Both the position numbers and the translations under genes were made by a program. 56,587 bases of DNA from the NCBI GenBank assembly GCA_045617525.1, contig JAZLIT010000034.1, positions 1 through 56,587 of the forward strand. Direction: 5' to 3'. Under the pieces are notes generated by a model. It searched no databases. It was not told where the DNA came from and worked only from the letters and a program-made list of their open reading frames with translations. Shown in pieces: positions 47,463-56,448 of the stretch; position 1 is the stretch's first letter, and the number at the start of each line of letters is the position of its first letter. Source of the stretch: JAZLIT01 sp045617525 (GTDB taxonomy: Bacteria > Bacillota > Bacilli > Bacillales_A > Planococcaceae).

Positions 47463-49355
47463 ATGGATTTAAATAAAATTACTAGTCCATCCTTTTTAAA
47501 AGATTTGAATAAAAAGCAGTTAGAGGACTTAGCGCTAGATATCCGCAAGTTTCTAATTGAAAAATGTTCCGTAACTGGTGGTCATATTGGGCCTAATCTA
47601 GGTGTCGTTGAGTTAACAATTGCGTTGCATAAAGCGTTTAATAGCCCGCAAGATAAATTTTTATGGGATGTTGGACATCAAGCTTATGTGCATAAAATTT
47701 TAACAGGACGTGCCAGCCAGTTCGACACGCTACGTCAATACAAAGGCTTATGTGGTTTCCCGAAGCTTATTGAAAGTGAGCATGATGAGTGGGAAACGGG
47801 GCATAGTTCAACATCATTATCAGCTGCGATGGGTATGGCCGCAGCACGCGATATAAAAAAGGATAAAAACTTTGTTGTGCCAATTATTGGTGACGGTGCT
47901 TTAACGGGCGGGATGGCGCTTGAGGCGTTAAACCATATTGGACATGAAAAGACAAATATGATCGTCATTTTAAATGATAATGAAATGTCAATCGCACCGA
48001 ATGTCGGCGCGCTTCATAGCATTTTAGGTCGTCTACGTACAGCGAAGGAGTATTCAAAAGCGAAGGAAGAATTAGAATCGCTAATGAATAAGATACCTGT
48101 AGTTGGAGGCAAATTAGCCGCAACAGCTGAGCGTGTGAAGGATAGCTTAAAATATTTAGTGGTATCAGGTATCTTCTTCGAGGAACTGGGCTTTAAATAT
48201 TTAGGGCCAATTGATGGACATGATTTAGAATCACTTGATCATCATTTAGAATATGCGAAAAAAGTAAAAGGCCCAGTGCTGTTACATGTCATCACGAAAA
48301 AAGGTAAGGGTTATAAGCCAGCTGAGAACGATCTAATCGGGAATTGGCATGGAACGGGCCCATACAAAATGGAAAATGGCGAATTCGTTAAGTCGGCGGT
48401 AAAAGGCCCTGCGTGGAGCAGTTTGGTCGCAGAATCTGTACGTAAATGTATGGAGGAAGATGAGCGTATCGTAACGATCACGCCAGCAATGCCAGTTGGT
48501 TCAAAATTAGAGGGTATTCAGAAGCAATATCCGCAGCGTTTCTTTGATGTAGGAATTGCGGAACAGCATGCAACAACAATGGCGGCTGGACTTGCAACGC
48601 AAAAAATGAAGCCGTTTTTAGCGATTTATTCCACGTTTTTACAACGAGCATATGATCAGGTGTTACATGACATCGCACGTCCAAACTTAAATGTCTTTAT
48701 CGGAATTGACCGAGCAGGGCTTGTTGGAGCAGACGGTGAAACGCATCAAGGTGTATTTGATATCTCGTTCTTACGCCACATTCCGAACATCGTTTTAATG
48801 ATGCCAAAGGATGAAAATGAAGGCCAACATATGGTGAAAACAGCCATTGAGTATAATGATGGTCCAATTGCACTTCGTTACCCACGTGGAAACGGTCTTG
48901 GTGTTGAAATGGATGCTGAAATGAAAGCTCTTCCAATCGGTTCATGGGAAGTTTTACGTGAAGGTAAGGATGCGAGCATTTTAACATTCGGTACAACGAT
49001 TCCAATGGCCATGGAAGCGGCTAAAATACTAGCTGCAAGAGGTATTGATGTAAGAGTAGTAAATGCGCGTTTCATCAAACCGATGGACGAGGCGATGCTA
49101 CATGAAATCATGGCAGCAGGTCAACCGATTTTAACGATTGAGGAATCAATGCTACAAGGTGGTTTTGGTAGCGCTGTAATTGAGTTTGCGGTGGATCATA
49201 AATATCGCCGATTAGCGATTGACCGTATCGGGATTCCAGATCAATTTATCGAACACGGAAATGTCGATCAATTATTAGCAGAAATTAATGTAACCGCTGA
49301 AGAAACAGTAAAACGTATCGAGGCGTTAGTAAATGATAAAGTAGGTACGAATTAA
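47463..49355 (+). CDS. dxs: 1-deoxy-D-xylulose-5-phosphate synthase
   Basis: The 630-residue enzyme condenses pyruvate and glyceraldehyde-3-phosphate, the first step of the MEP isoprenoid pathway. The thiamine diphosphate site is GDGALTGGMALEALNHIG ... NDNEMSIAPNVGAL; the start TGGHIGPNLGVVELTIALH and the transketolase central block DRAGLVGADGETHQGVFD follow. The ATG at 47463 is favoured by the family start; a GTG at 47451 would add four residues. tlyA follows two bases after its stop. Confidence 0.96.
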   Translation: MDLNKITSPSFLKDLNKKQLEDLALDIRKFLIEKCSVTGGHIGPNLGVVELTIALHKAFNSPQDKFLWDVGHQAYVHKILTGRASQFDTLRQYKGLCGFPKLIESEHDEWETGHSSTSLSAAMGMAAARDIKKDKNFVVPIIGDGALTGGMALEALNHIGHEKTNMIVILNDNEMSIAPNVGALHSILGRLRTAKEYSKAKEELESLMNKIPVVGGKLAATAERVKDSLKYLVVSGIFFEELGFKYLGPIDGHDLESLDHHLEYAKKVKGPVLLHVITKKGKGYKPAENDLIGNWHGTGPYKMENGEFVKSAVKGPAWSSLVAESVRKCMEEDERIVTITPAMPVGSKLEGIQKQYPQRFFDVGIAEQHATTMAAGLATQKMKPFLAIYSTFLQRAYDQVLHDIARPNLNVFIGIDRAGLVGADGETHQGVFDISFLRHIPNIVLMMPKDENEGQHMVKTAIEYNDGPIALRYPRGNGLGVEMDAEMKALPIGSWEVLREGKDASILTFGTTIPMAMEAAKILAARGIDVRVVNARFIKPMDEAMLHEIMAAGQPILTIEESMLQGGFGSAVIEFAVDHKYRRLAIDRIGIPDQFIEHGNVDQLLAEINVTAEETVKRIEALVNDKVGTN

Positions 49356-49357
49356 GT

Positions 49358-50176
49358 ATGACAAAAATTCCGAAAGAACGTGTTGATGTTCTATTAGTCG
49401 AGCGTGGTCTTTGTGAAACGCGCGAAAAAGCAAAACGCTCGATTATGGCGGGTTTAGTGTTCTCAAATGAAATTCGCATCGATAAAGCCGGCGAAAAGAT
49501 TTCAGTTGAGGCACCTTTACAAGTGAAAGGCTCTGGCTTGAAATATGTAAGTCGCGGTGGCCTAAAGCTTGAAAAGGCATTAGAAACCTTTGAAATGAAT
49601 GTAGAAGGGAAGCTAATGCTTGATATTGGCTCTTCTACAGGTGGCTTTACAGATTGTGCACTACAAAACGGTGCGCGCCATTGTTACGCTCTTGATGTTG
49701 GGAGTAATCAACTTGCTTGGAAAATCCGCTCTGATGAACGTGTAACGGTAATGGAAAAGACGAATTTCCGCTACACGAAGCCTGAAGATTTAGTAGAAGG
49801 TTTACCTGAATTTGCGACAATTGATGTTTCTTTTATCTCATTATCATTAATCCTACCTGTATTAAAAACAATTTTAGTGCCAGGTGGCGATGTGATGGCA
49901 TTAGTGAAGCCTCAATTCGAAGCAGGCAAAGAAAATGTCGGTAAAAAAGGCATTGTACGTGAGCCAAAAATCCATTTAGCTGTTCTAGAAGATACGGCGA
50001 ACATGGCAACAAAAGTTGGCTTTGTTGTGAAAAATGCTTCCTTCTCACCGATTACAGGTGGCGAGGGTAATATTGAGTTTTTATTCCACCTCGTGAACCC
50101 ACGAGAAGGCGAAGAAATCAAAGCGTTTACAGATTTTGACGGCATTGTTAAGCAAGCTCATAGTGAATTAAAATAA
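49358..50176 (+). CDS. yqxC: TlyA family rRNA (cytidine-2'-O)-methyltransferase
   Basis: The 272-residue protein has an N-terminal S4 RNA-binding domain (RVDVLLVERGLCETREKAKR) and a FtsJ-like methyltransferase domain with the SAM motif MLDIGSSTGGFTDCALQNGA and the catalytic Lys in MALVKPQFEAG. The family methylates 16S and 23S rRNA; older databases call it hemolysin. It lies between dxs and argR, as yqxC does in B. subtilis. Confidence 0.94.
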   Translation: MTKIPKERVDVLLVERGLCETREKAKRSIMAGLVFSNEIRIDKAGEKISVEAPLQVKGSGLKYVSRGGLKLEKALETFEMNVEGKLMLDIGSSTGGFTDCALQNGARHCYALDVGSNQLAWKIRSDERVTVMEKTNFRYTKPEDLVEGLPEFATIDVSFISLSLILPVLKTILVPGGDVMALVKPQFEAGKENVGKKGIVREPKIHLAVLEDTANMATKVGFVVKNASFSPITGGEGNIEFLFHLVNPREGEEIKAFTDFDGIVKQAHSELK

Positions 50177-50190
50177 TAATATTGCAATAT

Positions 50191-50229
50191 TAAAACGCTG
50201 CTCAGGCTAATTGCCGAGCGGCGTTTTTA
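50191..50229 (+). terminator. Terminator behind tlyA
   Basis: AAAACGCTGCTCAGG pairs with CCGAGCGGCGTTTT (small mismatch), followed by five T. Confidence 0.82.
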
Positions 50230-50376
50230 TGTGTTTACCGTATTTTTGCATATTCATGTAAATACGAAAATCCCTTGAATCAGTGTGTTATAAAGGGTTT
50301 CATCGAATGTGCTTGTTTTTTCTTTATGCAAATGGTAGGGTAAATATACAATAAAAAACTTATAGAGGTGAACCAA

Positions 50377-50826
50377 ATGAATAAAGGTCAACGCCATATT
50401 CGCATTCGAGATATTATCACAAATAATGAAATTGAAACGCAGGACGACTTAGTGGATCACTTAAAAGATGCGGGATACAATGTAACGCAAGCGACTGTCT
50501 CACGTGATATTAAAGAGCTACATTTAGTGAAAGTACCACTTCAAGACGGGCGCTATAAATACAGCTTGCCAGCTGATCAACGCTTTAACCCGATTCAAAA
50601 ACTTCACCGAGCACTAGCAGATGCATTTGTATCAATTGATGGGGCGTCTCATTTCTTAGTAATGAAGACTTTACCGGGCAATGCAAATGCAATCGCGGCT
50701 TTACTTGACCATTTAGATTGGAATGAAATTTTAGGGACAATTTCTGGAGATGATACAATTTTAATTCTGTGTCGAACAGAAGAAGACCGAGAAGACATTA
50801 AAAAACGCTTACTAGATATGTTGTAA
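50377..50826 (+). CDS. argR: Arginine repressor ArgR/AhrC
   Basis: The 149-residue protein has a winged helix-turn-helix (RHIRIRDIITNNEIETQDDL, then ATVSRDIKELHLVK) and a C-terminal arginine-binding hexamerisation domain with LPGNANAIAALLDHL and GTISGDDTILIL. It represses arginine synthesis and activates its breakdown. The ATG at 50377 has AGAGGTGA upstream; the GTG at 50368 is part of that site. recN follows after 16 bases. Confidence 0.96.
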   Translation: MNKGQRHIRIRDIITNNEIETQDDLVDHLKDAGYNVTQATVSRDIKELHLVKVPLQDGRYKYSLPADQRFNPIQKLHRALADAFVSIDGASHFLVMKTLPGNANAIAALLDHLDWNEILGTISGDDTILILCRTEEDREDIKKRLLDML

Positions 50827-50842
50827 TTGGGGTGTATTCAAT

Positions 50843-52531
50843 ATGTTGAAAGAACTTAGTATTCGTAATTTCGCAATTATAGATGAATTAACTGTACAAT
50901 TTTCGGAAGGCTTAACGGTCCTTACAGGTGAAACAGGTGCAGGGAAATCAATTATTATTGATGCTGTACATATTTTAGCTGGAGGCCGAGGCTCAACCGA
51001 GTTTATTCGTCATGGCACGAAAAAGGCTGAATTAACAGGAATGTTCGATTTGCCAAGTGAGAACCATCCGATTTACCTAAAGCTTGAAGATGTAGGGATT
51101 GAAATTGAAGAAGGCATAATTATTTTGCGTCGAGATTTGCAGGATAACGGGAAAAGTACATGTCGAATTAATAATAAACCTGTGCCTTTATCCGTGCTGC
51201 GTGAAATTGGAGGCAGTCTTATTGATATTCATGGTCAACATGAAAATCAAGAGTTGATGGACGAACGCCAGCATATTTCACTACTTGATCATTTTGCCAA
51301 GGATCAATTACATGGTCCAAAACAGTTATACGCAGCGAAATTTGAAGCGTACCGTCTGTTAAAGCAGGAAGTTGCTGCGCTAAGCCTTGACGAGCAACGA
51401 ACTGCGCAAAAGATTGATTTATATCAATTCCAAATTAAAGAGCTTGAGCAGGCGAAACTTCTCGTAGTAGAAGAAGATGCGCTTCTTGATGAACGTCGTC
51501 GTTTAATGAACTTCCATAAAATATTTGAACGTGCGAATCTTGCTTATGAAGCGATTCAAGCGGATGGATCAGGCCTTGATTCAATCGGAAATGCAATGAA
51601 TGCACTAGATGATATTACGCCATTAGATGATGCATTTAAAGAGTCAAGTGAGGCAGTTACGTCAAGCTTTTATGCTTTGCAGGACGCAGCGTATCAAATT
51701 AAAAATGTATTAGATGAGCTTGAATTTGATCCGGAACGATTAAATGAAGTGGAGCAACGTTTAGCACTTTATCAAACGATGAAGCGTAAATATGGCTCAA
51801 CAGTCGAAGAGATTTTAGTTTATTTTGCAAAAATTAGCGAGGAGCTAACATTGCTTTTAAATCGTGATGAATCAATTCAAAAAAATGAGAAAAAGCTTCG
51901 TCAAATTGAAGTGGAACTCGTAATGTTAGCAGATGAATTAACGGCGATTCGTAAGGAAAATGCTGTTAAATTAAGCAATGCGATTATGGAGCAATTAAAA
52001 GTGTTACATATGGAAAAGGCGAAATTCCTTGTGAATTTTGAGCAATTGGAAGGTTTTGATTCGAATGGTAAGGATTACGTGGCATTTTATATTTCAACAA
52101 ATGTCGGGGAACCTCCAAAATCATTGCCTAAAATTGCCTCTGGTGGGGAACTAAGCCGTATGATGTTAGCATTAAAAACGATATTCTCTTCATCAAATGG
52201 TATTACATCGATTATTTTCGATGAAGTTGATACAGGTGTAAGTGGACGTGTTGCCCAAGCAATTGCCGAGAAAATTTCAGCAATTTCGGTGCAATCACAA
52301 GTACTTTGTATTTCTCATTTACCACAAGTTGCTGCGATGGCAGATCAACATTATCTAATTAAAAAGCAAGTAGAGCATGACCGTACATTTACAACGATTT
52401 CTGAAATTAAACTGGAAGATCGTGTAGAGGAAGTGAGTCGTATGATGAGTGGTGCTGTAATTACAGAAGCAACATTAAAACATGCGCAAGAACTTATCCA
52501 AATGGCGGATGAAAAAAAATTAATGATGTAA
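50843..52531 (+). CDS. recN: DNA repair protein RecN
   Basis: The 562-residue SMC-like ATPase has the Walker A loop VLTGETGAGKSIIIDAVHIL near the N terminus, the Q-loop motif LIDIHGQHENQELM, two coiled coils, and the C-terminal signature ASGGELSRMMLALKTIF with Walker B IIFDEVDTGVSGRVA. It acts early in double-strand break repair. The length is slightly below B. subtilis RecN (576). It lies between argR and spoIVB, the conserved order. Confidence 0.96.
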   Translation: MLKELSIRNFAIIDELTVQFSEGLTVLTGETGAGKSIIIDAVHILAGGRGSTEFIRHGTKKAELTGMFDLPSENHPIYLKLEDVGIEIEEGIIILRRDLQDNGKSTCRINNKPVPLSVLREIGGSLIDIHGQHENQELMDERQHISLLDHFAKDQLHGPKQLYAAKFEAYRLLKQEVAALSLDEQRTAQKIDLYQFQIKELEQAKLLVVEEDALLDERRRLMNFHKIFERANLAYEAIQADGSGLDSIGNAMNALDDITPLDDAFKESSEAVTSSFYALQDAAYQIKNVLDELEFDPERLNEVEQRLALYQTMKRKYGSTVEEILVYFAKISEELTLLLNRDESIQKNEKKLRQIEVELVMLADELTAIRKENAVKLSNAIMEQLKVLHMEKAKFLVNFEQLEGFDSNGKDYVAFYISTNVGEPPKSLPKIASGGELSRMMLALKTIFSSSNGITSIIFDEVDTGVSGRVAQAIAEKISAISVQSQVLCISHLPQVAAMADQHYLIKKQVEHDRTFTTISEIKLEDRVEEVSRMMSGAVITEATLKHAQELIQMADEKKLMM

Positions 52532-52537
52532 ACTTAG

Positions 52538-52569
52538 GGGCAACAAGGACTTTCCTTGTTGCCCTTTTT
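52538..52569 (+). terminator. Terminator behind recN
   Basis: GGGCAACAAGGA and TCCTTGTTGCCC form a perfect 12-pair stem with a three-base loop, followed by five T. Confidence 0.92.
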
Positions 52570-52585
52570 CCGAAAAATTTACCGG

Positions 52586-52614
52586 ACATAATTTCTTCTA
52601 ACGTACACATAGTA
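52586..52614 (+). promoter_or_regulatory. Possible SigmaG/SigmaF-type promoter of spoIVB
   Basis: ACATA, a 17-base spacer and CATAGTA fit the forespore promoter pattern (GHATR and CATNNTA) with one mismatch. It lies just before the spoIVB ribosome site; SigmaG control is known for this gene in B. subtilis. Confidence 0.42.
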
Positions 52615-52636
52615 ACTGTACGAGAGGAGGTGTGAT

Positions 52637-53557
52637 ATGAGAAAAAGCTTAATTGTATTTATGCTTATTTTCTTTGGTGGTTTTTCCGTTGTTGATGCAA
52701 AACAACTTATTCCGATGGGGGATTCAATCGGAATTAAGTTACAATTAGAGTATGTTGTAATTACACAAGATATATTATTCGAAACCGATGAATGGCTTAG
52801 AACGGGCGATCAAATTACAAAAGTAAATAATAAGCAAATACAAACGATTCAACAGCTAATGAATGAACTTAGGCAAACCAATGATTTACATCTGATTAGT
52901 TCAGCTGGATCGAAAGAAATTAATTTAAATGAAGAGCAAATAAGTCAACTTCGGCCTTTTTTGAAAGATGTAGCAGAAGGTGTCGGAACTCTAACCTATA
53001 TTGATCCTGAAACGATGGAGTATGGAGCACTTGGCCATCAAATAATTGATGAATCGACTAAAGAAGTACCGAATTACCGAGAAGGAAATGTGTTTTCTGT
53101 TGAAATTAGTCAAATTAAAAAGAGTAAGCCTGGTCAACCAGGCTACAAAATTGCGCAACTATTAGAGAAAAACGGGATTCGAGGAAGCGTTACGCATAAT
53201 GAACTTTATGGCGTATTTGGTGTTTGGAAGGAATCCCTTGATGAGAGTTTGCATCAGCCAATGGATATTATGCATGAAAAGGACATTTTAATCGGTCCTG
53301 CCCAAATTTTAACTTCATTAAAAGGTGATGAAATTAAGACTTTTTCTATTGAAATTCAAGAAGTAACAGATGGAATTATTCAATTTAAGGTGGATGATAA
53401 AGAGTTAATTAATGAAACAGGAGGGATTGTTCAAGGGATGAGTGGTAGCCCGATTATTCAAAATAATAAATTTATAGGTGCTGTAACGCATATGTATGTA
53501 GAGCAACCGGCAAATGGCGCAGGATTAGCATTACTCGAAATGTTGGAAAAAAGATAA
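52637..53557 (+). CDS. spoIVB: SpoIVB serine peptidase, short form
   Basis: The 306-residue protein starts the SigmaK checkpoint by cleaving SpoIVFA. It has a signal-anchor helix, a PDZ-like part (EWLRTGDQITKVNNKQIQTI) and the S55 peptidase domain: His134 in GALGHQIID, Asp254 in VDDKEL, and the nucleophile Ser269 in GGIVQGMSGSPII. The triad is thus complete. It is about 120 residues shorter than the B. subtilis protein (425), mostly lost ahead of and around the PDZ domain. Confidence 0.9.
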   Translation: MRKSLIVFMLIFFGGFSVVDAKQLIPMGDSIGIKLQLEYVVITQDILFETDEWLRTGDQITKVNNKQIQTIQQLMNELRQTNDLHLISSAGSKEINLNEEQISQLRPFLKDVAEGVGTLTYIDPETMEYGALGHQIIDESTKEVPNYREGNVFSVEISQIKKSKPGQPGYKIAQLLEKNGIRGSVTHNELYGVFGVWKESLDESLHQPMDIMHEKDILIGPAQILTSLKGDEIKTFSIEIQEVTDGIIQFKVDDKELINETGGIVQGMSGSPIIQNNKFIGAVTHMYVEQPANGAGLALLEMLEKR

Positions 53558-53573
53558 AAAAAAGGTCTAATTG

Positions 53574-53605
53574 ACTACACTTTTGAAATAAGTGTAGTTT
53601 TCTTA
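53574..53605 (+). terminator. Terminator behind spoIVB
   Basis: ACTACACTT pairs with AAGTGTAGT over a seven-base loop, followed by T-rich sequence. Confidence 0.8.
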
Positions 53606-53716
53606 TTAGTTATTTATTAAGATGAATGGATAAATTATTTTAGTAAAATAGTTTATGTTGTAATTTGTCGAGGGATAGGGAATTTATACTACTAGATACT
53701 TATTTTTGATTTACAT

Positions 53717-53745
53717 AAAGGTTTTTCAATGTTAATGTCGAAAAG
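53717..53745 (+). promoter_or_regulatory. SigmaH-like promoter with a 0A box, spo0A
   Basis: AAAGGTTTT (consensus RnAGGAWWW, one mismatch) and GTCGAAA (consensus RnnGAAT) are 11 bases apart. A perfect TGTCGAA 0A box (53736-53742) overlaps the -10. A second, imperfect box, TTGTCGAGG, lies at about 53665. This is the arrangement expected for SigmaH transcription with Spo0A autoregulation. Confidence 0.58.
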
Positions 53746-53815
53746 ACTCATTAGTACATTTATTGATGTATTGTCGTATGACTAAAATTACAGATTTAAT
53801 AGGGAGGGATATTTT

Positions 53816-54607
53816 TTGGCGAAAATTAGAGTAGCTATTGCAGATGACAATCGAGAACTTGTGAAAATGATGGAGTTGTATTTCGAAAATCATCAAGAAA
53901 TTGAAGTAGTTGCAACTGCTTCCAACGGAAAAATTTGCATCCAAATGTTGGGTGAATATGAAGTAGATGTACTTTTACTTGATATTATTATGCCGCATTT
54001 AGACGGAATTGCTGTTTTAGAGGCCATATATAAGGAAGACAAGCAGCGAAATATGCAAGTAATAATGTTGACGGCATTTGGACAAGAGGATGTTATGAAG
54101 CAAGCAGTAGCTTTTGGTGCGTCATATTTTATGTTGAAGCCTTTTGAGTTAGAGCAATTAGAAAGAAAGATTTTAAGTAGTGCTGGCAGAAAGACGGAGA
54201 GTGCACAACGTATTAGCATCTTACAACCACAGCCAAGCGTACTTGATCAGCCACATTTAGATGCTGTTATCACATCGATTATTAAAGAAATTGGCGTGCC
54301 TGCACATATTAAGGGCTATTCATATTTACGTGAAGCAATCCAAATGGTTTATTATGATATTGAATTATTAGGATCTGTCACTAAAATTTTATACCCTGAA
54401 ATTGCTAAGAAATTTTCGACAACACCTTCTCGTGTAGAACGTGCAATCCGCCATGCGATTGAAGTGGCTTGGAATCGCGGGAATTATGAATCGATTTCGG
54501 AAATGTTTGGCTACACAGTACACCACTTAAAATCAAAACCTACAAATTCAGAATTCATCGCCATGATTGCGGATAAGATTCGTATTGAAAAGATGGTTAT
54601 GGCTTAA
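53816..54607 (+). CDS. spo0A: Sporulation master regulator Spo0A
   Basis: The 263-residue response regulator has an intact receiver domain (IRVAIADDNRELVKMME, phosphoacceptor Asp56 in LLLDIIMPHLDG, Lys in YFMLKPFE) and an intact C-terminal DNA-binding domain with AHIKGYSYLREAIQMVY and PSRVERAIRHAIEVAWNRG. It starts with TTG, supported by GGGAGGG upstream. Nothing looks damaged, so the switch for stationary-phase decisions is kept although spoIIIA is reduced. Confidence 0.96.
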   Translation: MAKIRVAIADDNRELVKMMELYFENHQEIEVVATASNGKICIQMLGEYEVDVLLLDIIMPHLDGIAVLEAIYKEDKQRNMQVIMLTAFGQEDVMKQAVAFGASYFMLKPFELEQLERKILSSAGRKTESAQRISILQPQPSVLDQPHLDAVITSIIKEIGVPAHIKGYSYLREAIQMVYYDIELLGSVTKILYPEIAKKFSTTPSRVERAIRHAIEVAWNRGNYESISEMFGYTVHHLKSKPTNSEFIAMIADKIRIEKMVMA

Positions 54608-54770
54608 GATAAACGTTGATATAGCGGTGTTTTAGGGGTAGCAATATTTTGGTATTCATCGAATCTATACGACGAACTCCTATTGATATTCAATAAATCA
54701 TATTTAATCGAATTAAACTTTGAAACACATTCATTTCGAGTATTATCACTCGTTTGGAGGTGTTTTTTTT

Positions 54771-55727
54771 ATGACAGAATTTGATATTGAGATTGACCGA
54801 TTTATGTTAAATTGCACAGCAAAAGGACTTTCAGTTAAAACAATGAAATCATGTGAACAAACCTTGAGGTTATTTGCTAAGTGGTTATTAAGTGAAAATC
54901 AAATTAACTCGCCGAAGGAGGTTAAAGCTGAACATTTACGACGTTATATGCGAAGTTTGACTGAACGTGGAAAATACGAGATGACGACAGCGGAAAAACC
55001 AAATAATTTCCCAGAACGACGAGAGGATTATGGGAAGAAAATTTCAAGTACAACAATTGCAAATTACACACGGAACATTAAAGTTTTTTTTTCGTATCTA
55101 TATGATGAACAATTGATTCGCACCAATCCAATGAAAAATGTGAAGAATGTTAAGCCCGAACGAAAAATGAAAATTATGCTTGAAGATAATGAGTTAAAGC
55201 AGTTTTTCAAGGCATTTGATGTTACGAAGTTTGACCAATATCGGGATTGGATGATTGCACGATTAATTTTTGATACAGGCGCAAGAATTGGTGAGTTGTT
55301 AGATATTGTTTCATGGGATATTGATTTAAAAGCAAATGCAATTCTTTTACGCAAAACAAAAAATAAGAAGCAACGCTTTGTTTACTTTAGTGATAAAACA
55401 AGACGAAACTTTAAATCTTGGCTGGATTATAAAGATCGGTATTCTGATTCTGATGAGGTTTTTCCGACCAACAAATTAAAAATTGAAGGGGTTGAACGTT
55501 CTTTTCGCTTGCGAAGTCGCGATGTTGGACTTGAAATATCCCCGCACTTGTTGAGAAATAATTTTGCAAAAAGGTATTTAATTAATGGTGGAGATCTTGC
55601 GACACTATCTAGGTTATTGGGGCATGCAAGTGTAGAGATAACGGCTCAAATTTACTTGGATTTTGCGGATAAAGAAATAATGCGCAAGTATAGGCAATAT
55701 TCACCATTGCAAAATTTGGAAATTTAA
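54771..55727 (+). CDS. Tyrosine recombinase/phage-type integrase
   Basis: The 318-residue protein has an N-terminal SAM-like core-binding domain (residues 1-110) and a catalytic domain with the full set: Arg172 in TGARIGEL, Lys in RKTKNKKQRF, His259 and Arg262 in SPHLLRNNFA, His285 in LLGHAS and the nucleophile Tyr295. It resembles XerC/D-type and ICE or transposon recombinases. GGAGGTG lies eight bases before the ATG. No attachment sites were identified. Confidence 0.92.
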   Translation: MTEFDIEIDRFMLNCTAKGLSVKTMKSCEQTLRLFAKWLLSENQINSPKEVKAEHLRRYMRSLTERGKYEMTTAEKPNNFPERREDYGKKISSTTIANYTRNIKVFFSYLYDEQLIRTNPMKNVKNVKPERKMKIMLEDNELKQFFKAFDVTKFDQYRDWMIARLIFDTGARIGELLDIVSWDIDLKANAILLRKTKNKKQRFVYFSDKTRRNFKSWLDYKDRYSDSDEVFPTNKLKIEGVERSFRLRSRDVGLEISPHLLRNNFAKRYLINGGDLATLSRLLGHASVEITAQIYLDFADKEIMRKYRQYSPLQNLEI

Positions 55728-55778
55728 AACACAAAAATATTCCCTATGTTGATCAAAGTGTATTGAAGTAAATAAATA

Positions 55779-55819
55779 GAGCCATCCACAAGTATAAATC
55801 GTGGATGGCTCCTTTTTTT
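55779..55819. terminator. Terminator behind the recombinase gene
   Basis: GAGCCATCCAC and GTGGATGGCTC form a perfect 11-pair stem, followed by seven T on the top strand. Confidence 0.88.
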
Positions 55820-55850
55820 CTTTAAATCACATGGATATGTTGAAGGGCTT

Positions 55851-56189
55851 TCAAGATGATTTAACATCCTTTAGTTTTTGTTCGAGTTCTTTCAATTGAC
55901 GTTTAATGATCTCTTCGCAAGACTTCTGGATATTTGAAATAGTTTCCTCAATTATCATTTCAAATTCTGGCTTTTGAGAGAGCTTTTCACGTTGAATCAT
56001 ATGACATAACTGACGATAAACGGCTCTTCTTCCGGTTTTACCGCCGGTTCTACCAGCTAAATCCAGTTCAGTCCAAACCTTAGAATGGATATTGTCATAA
56101 ATCACTTCCGGGCTTGTGCCTAATGGATACTTTTTAATCTCTTCCTGCAACAAGTCTTCTTCATATGTGTCTTTCCAAGTTTTTGCCAT
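55851..56189 (-). CDS. Hypothetical 112-residue protein
   Basis: I do not recognise a family. The protein starts MAKTWKDTYEEDLLQEEIKK and has a conserved-looking centre (VWTELDLAGRTGGKTGRRAV, then YRQLCHMIQRE), where the Gly/Arg/Lys-rich loop could contact nucleic acid, and a C-terminal coiled coil rich in Glu, Gln and Lys. GGAGG lies upstream of the ATG. It converges on the recombinase gene and may belong to the same accessory block. Confidence 0.72.
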   Translation of the reverse strand: MAKTWKDTYEEDLLQEEIKKYPLGTSPEVIYDNIHSKVWTELDLAGRTGGKTGRRAVYRQLCHMIQREKLSQKPEFEMIIEETISNIQKSCEEIIKRQLKELEQKLKDVKSS

Positions 56190-56409
56190 ATGACATACCT
56201 CCTTTTGTTGTAATAGTAAGAGTATATGTATTTCATGAAAGCATTATTCATTGCTATTAATGGATATTTGATTTTCCGGAAAACTTAACAGGCGATTAAT
56301 AACAATGGAAACAAATTATTTTAATACGCAGTTTGACCATAATGTGTAATAAAAGAGAGGGTGATTATTCAACTAACGAGGTGCTTTAGTAAAAAAGGAC
56401 ATCAAAATA
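56190..56409. other. Gene-free stretch before the intron
   Basis: No ORF above 20 residues with a ribosome site is seen. The stretch is AT-rich and contains GAGAGGGTG and GAGGTG, ribosome-site-like but without usable frames. The region may be the remnant of a gene whose terminator is the hairpin that follows. Confidence 0.4.
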
Positions 56410-56410
56410 A

Positions 56411-56445
56411 AATGAGCTTGGAGAACATATCCCAGCTCATTTTTT
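56411..56445 (+). terminator. Terminator hairpin at the intron insertion point
   Basis: AATGAGCT-T-GG pairs with CC-C-AGCTCATT and is followed by six T. The group II intron begins three bases after the T run. Confidence 0.82.
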
Positions 56446-56448
56446 ATG

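Noticed and set aside
50230..50376. ARG box in front of argR
   Set aside because: An ATTCATG is present but the rest of the operator consensus is not met.
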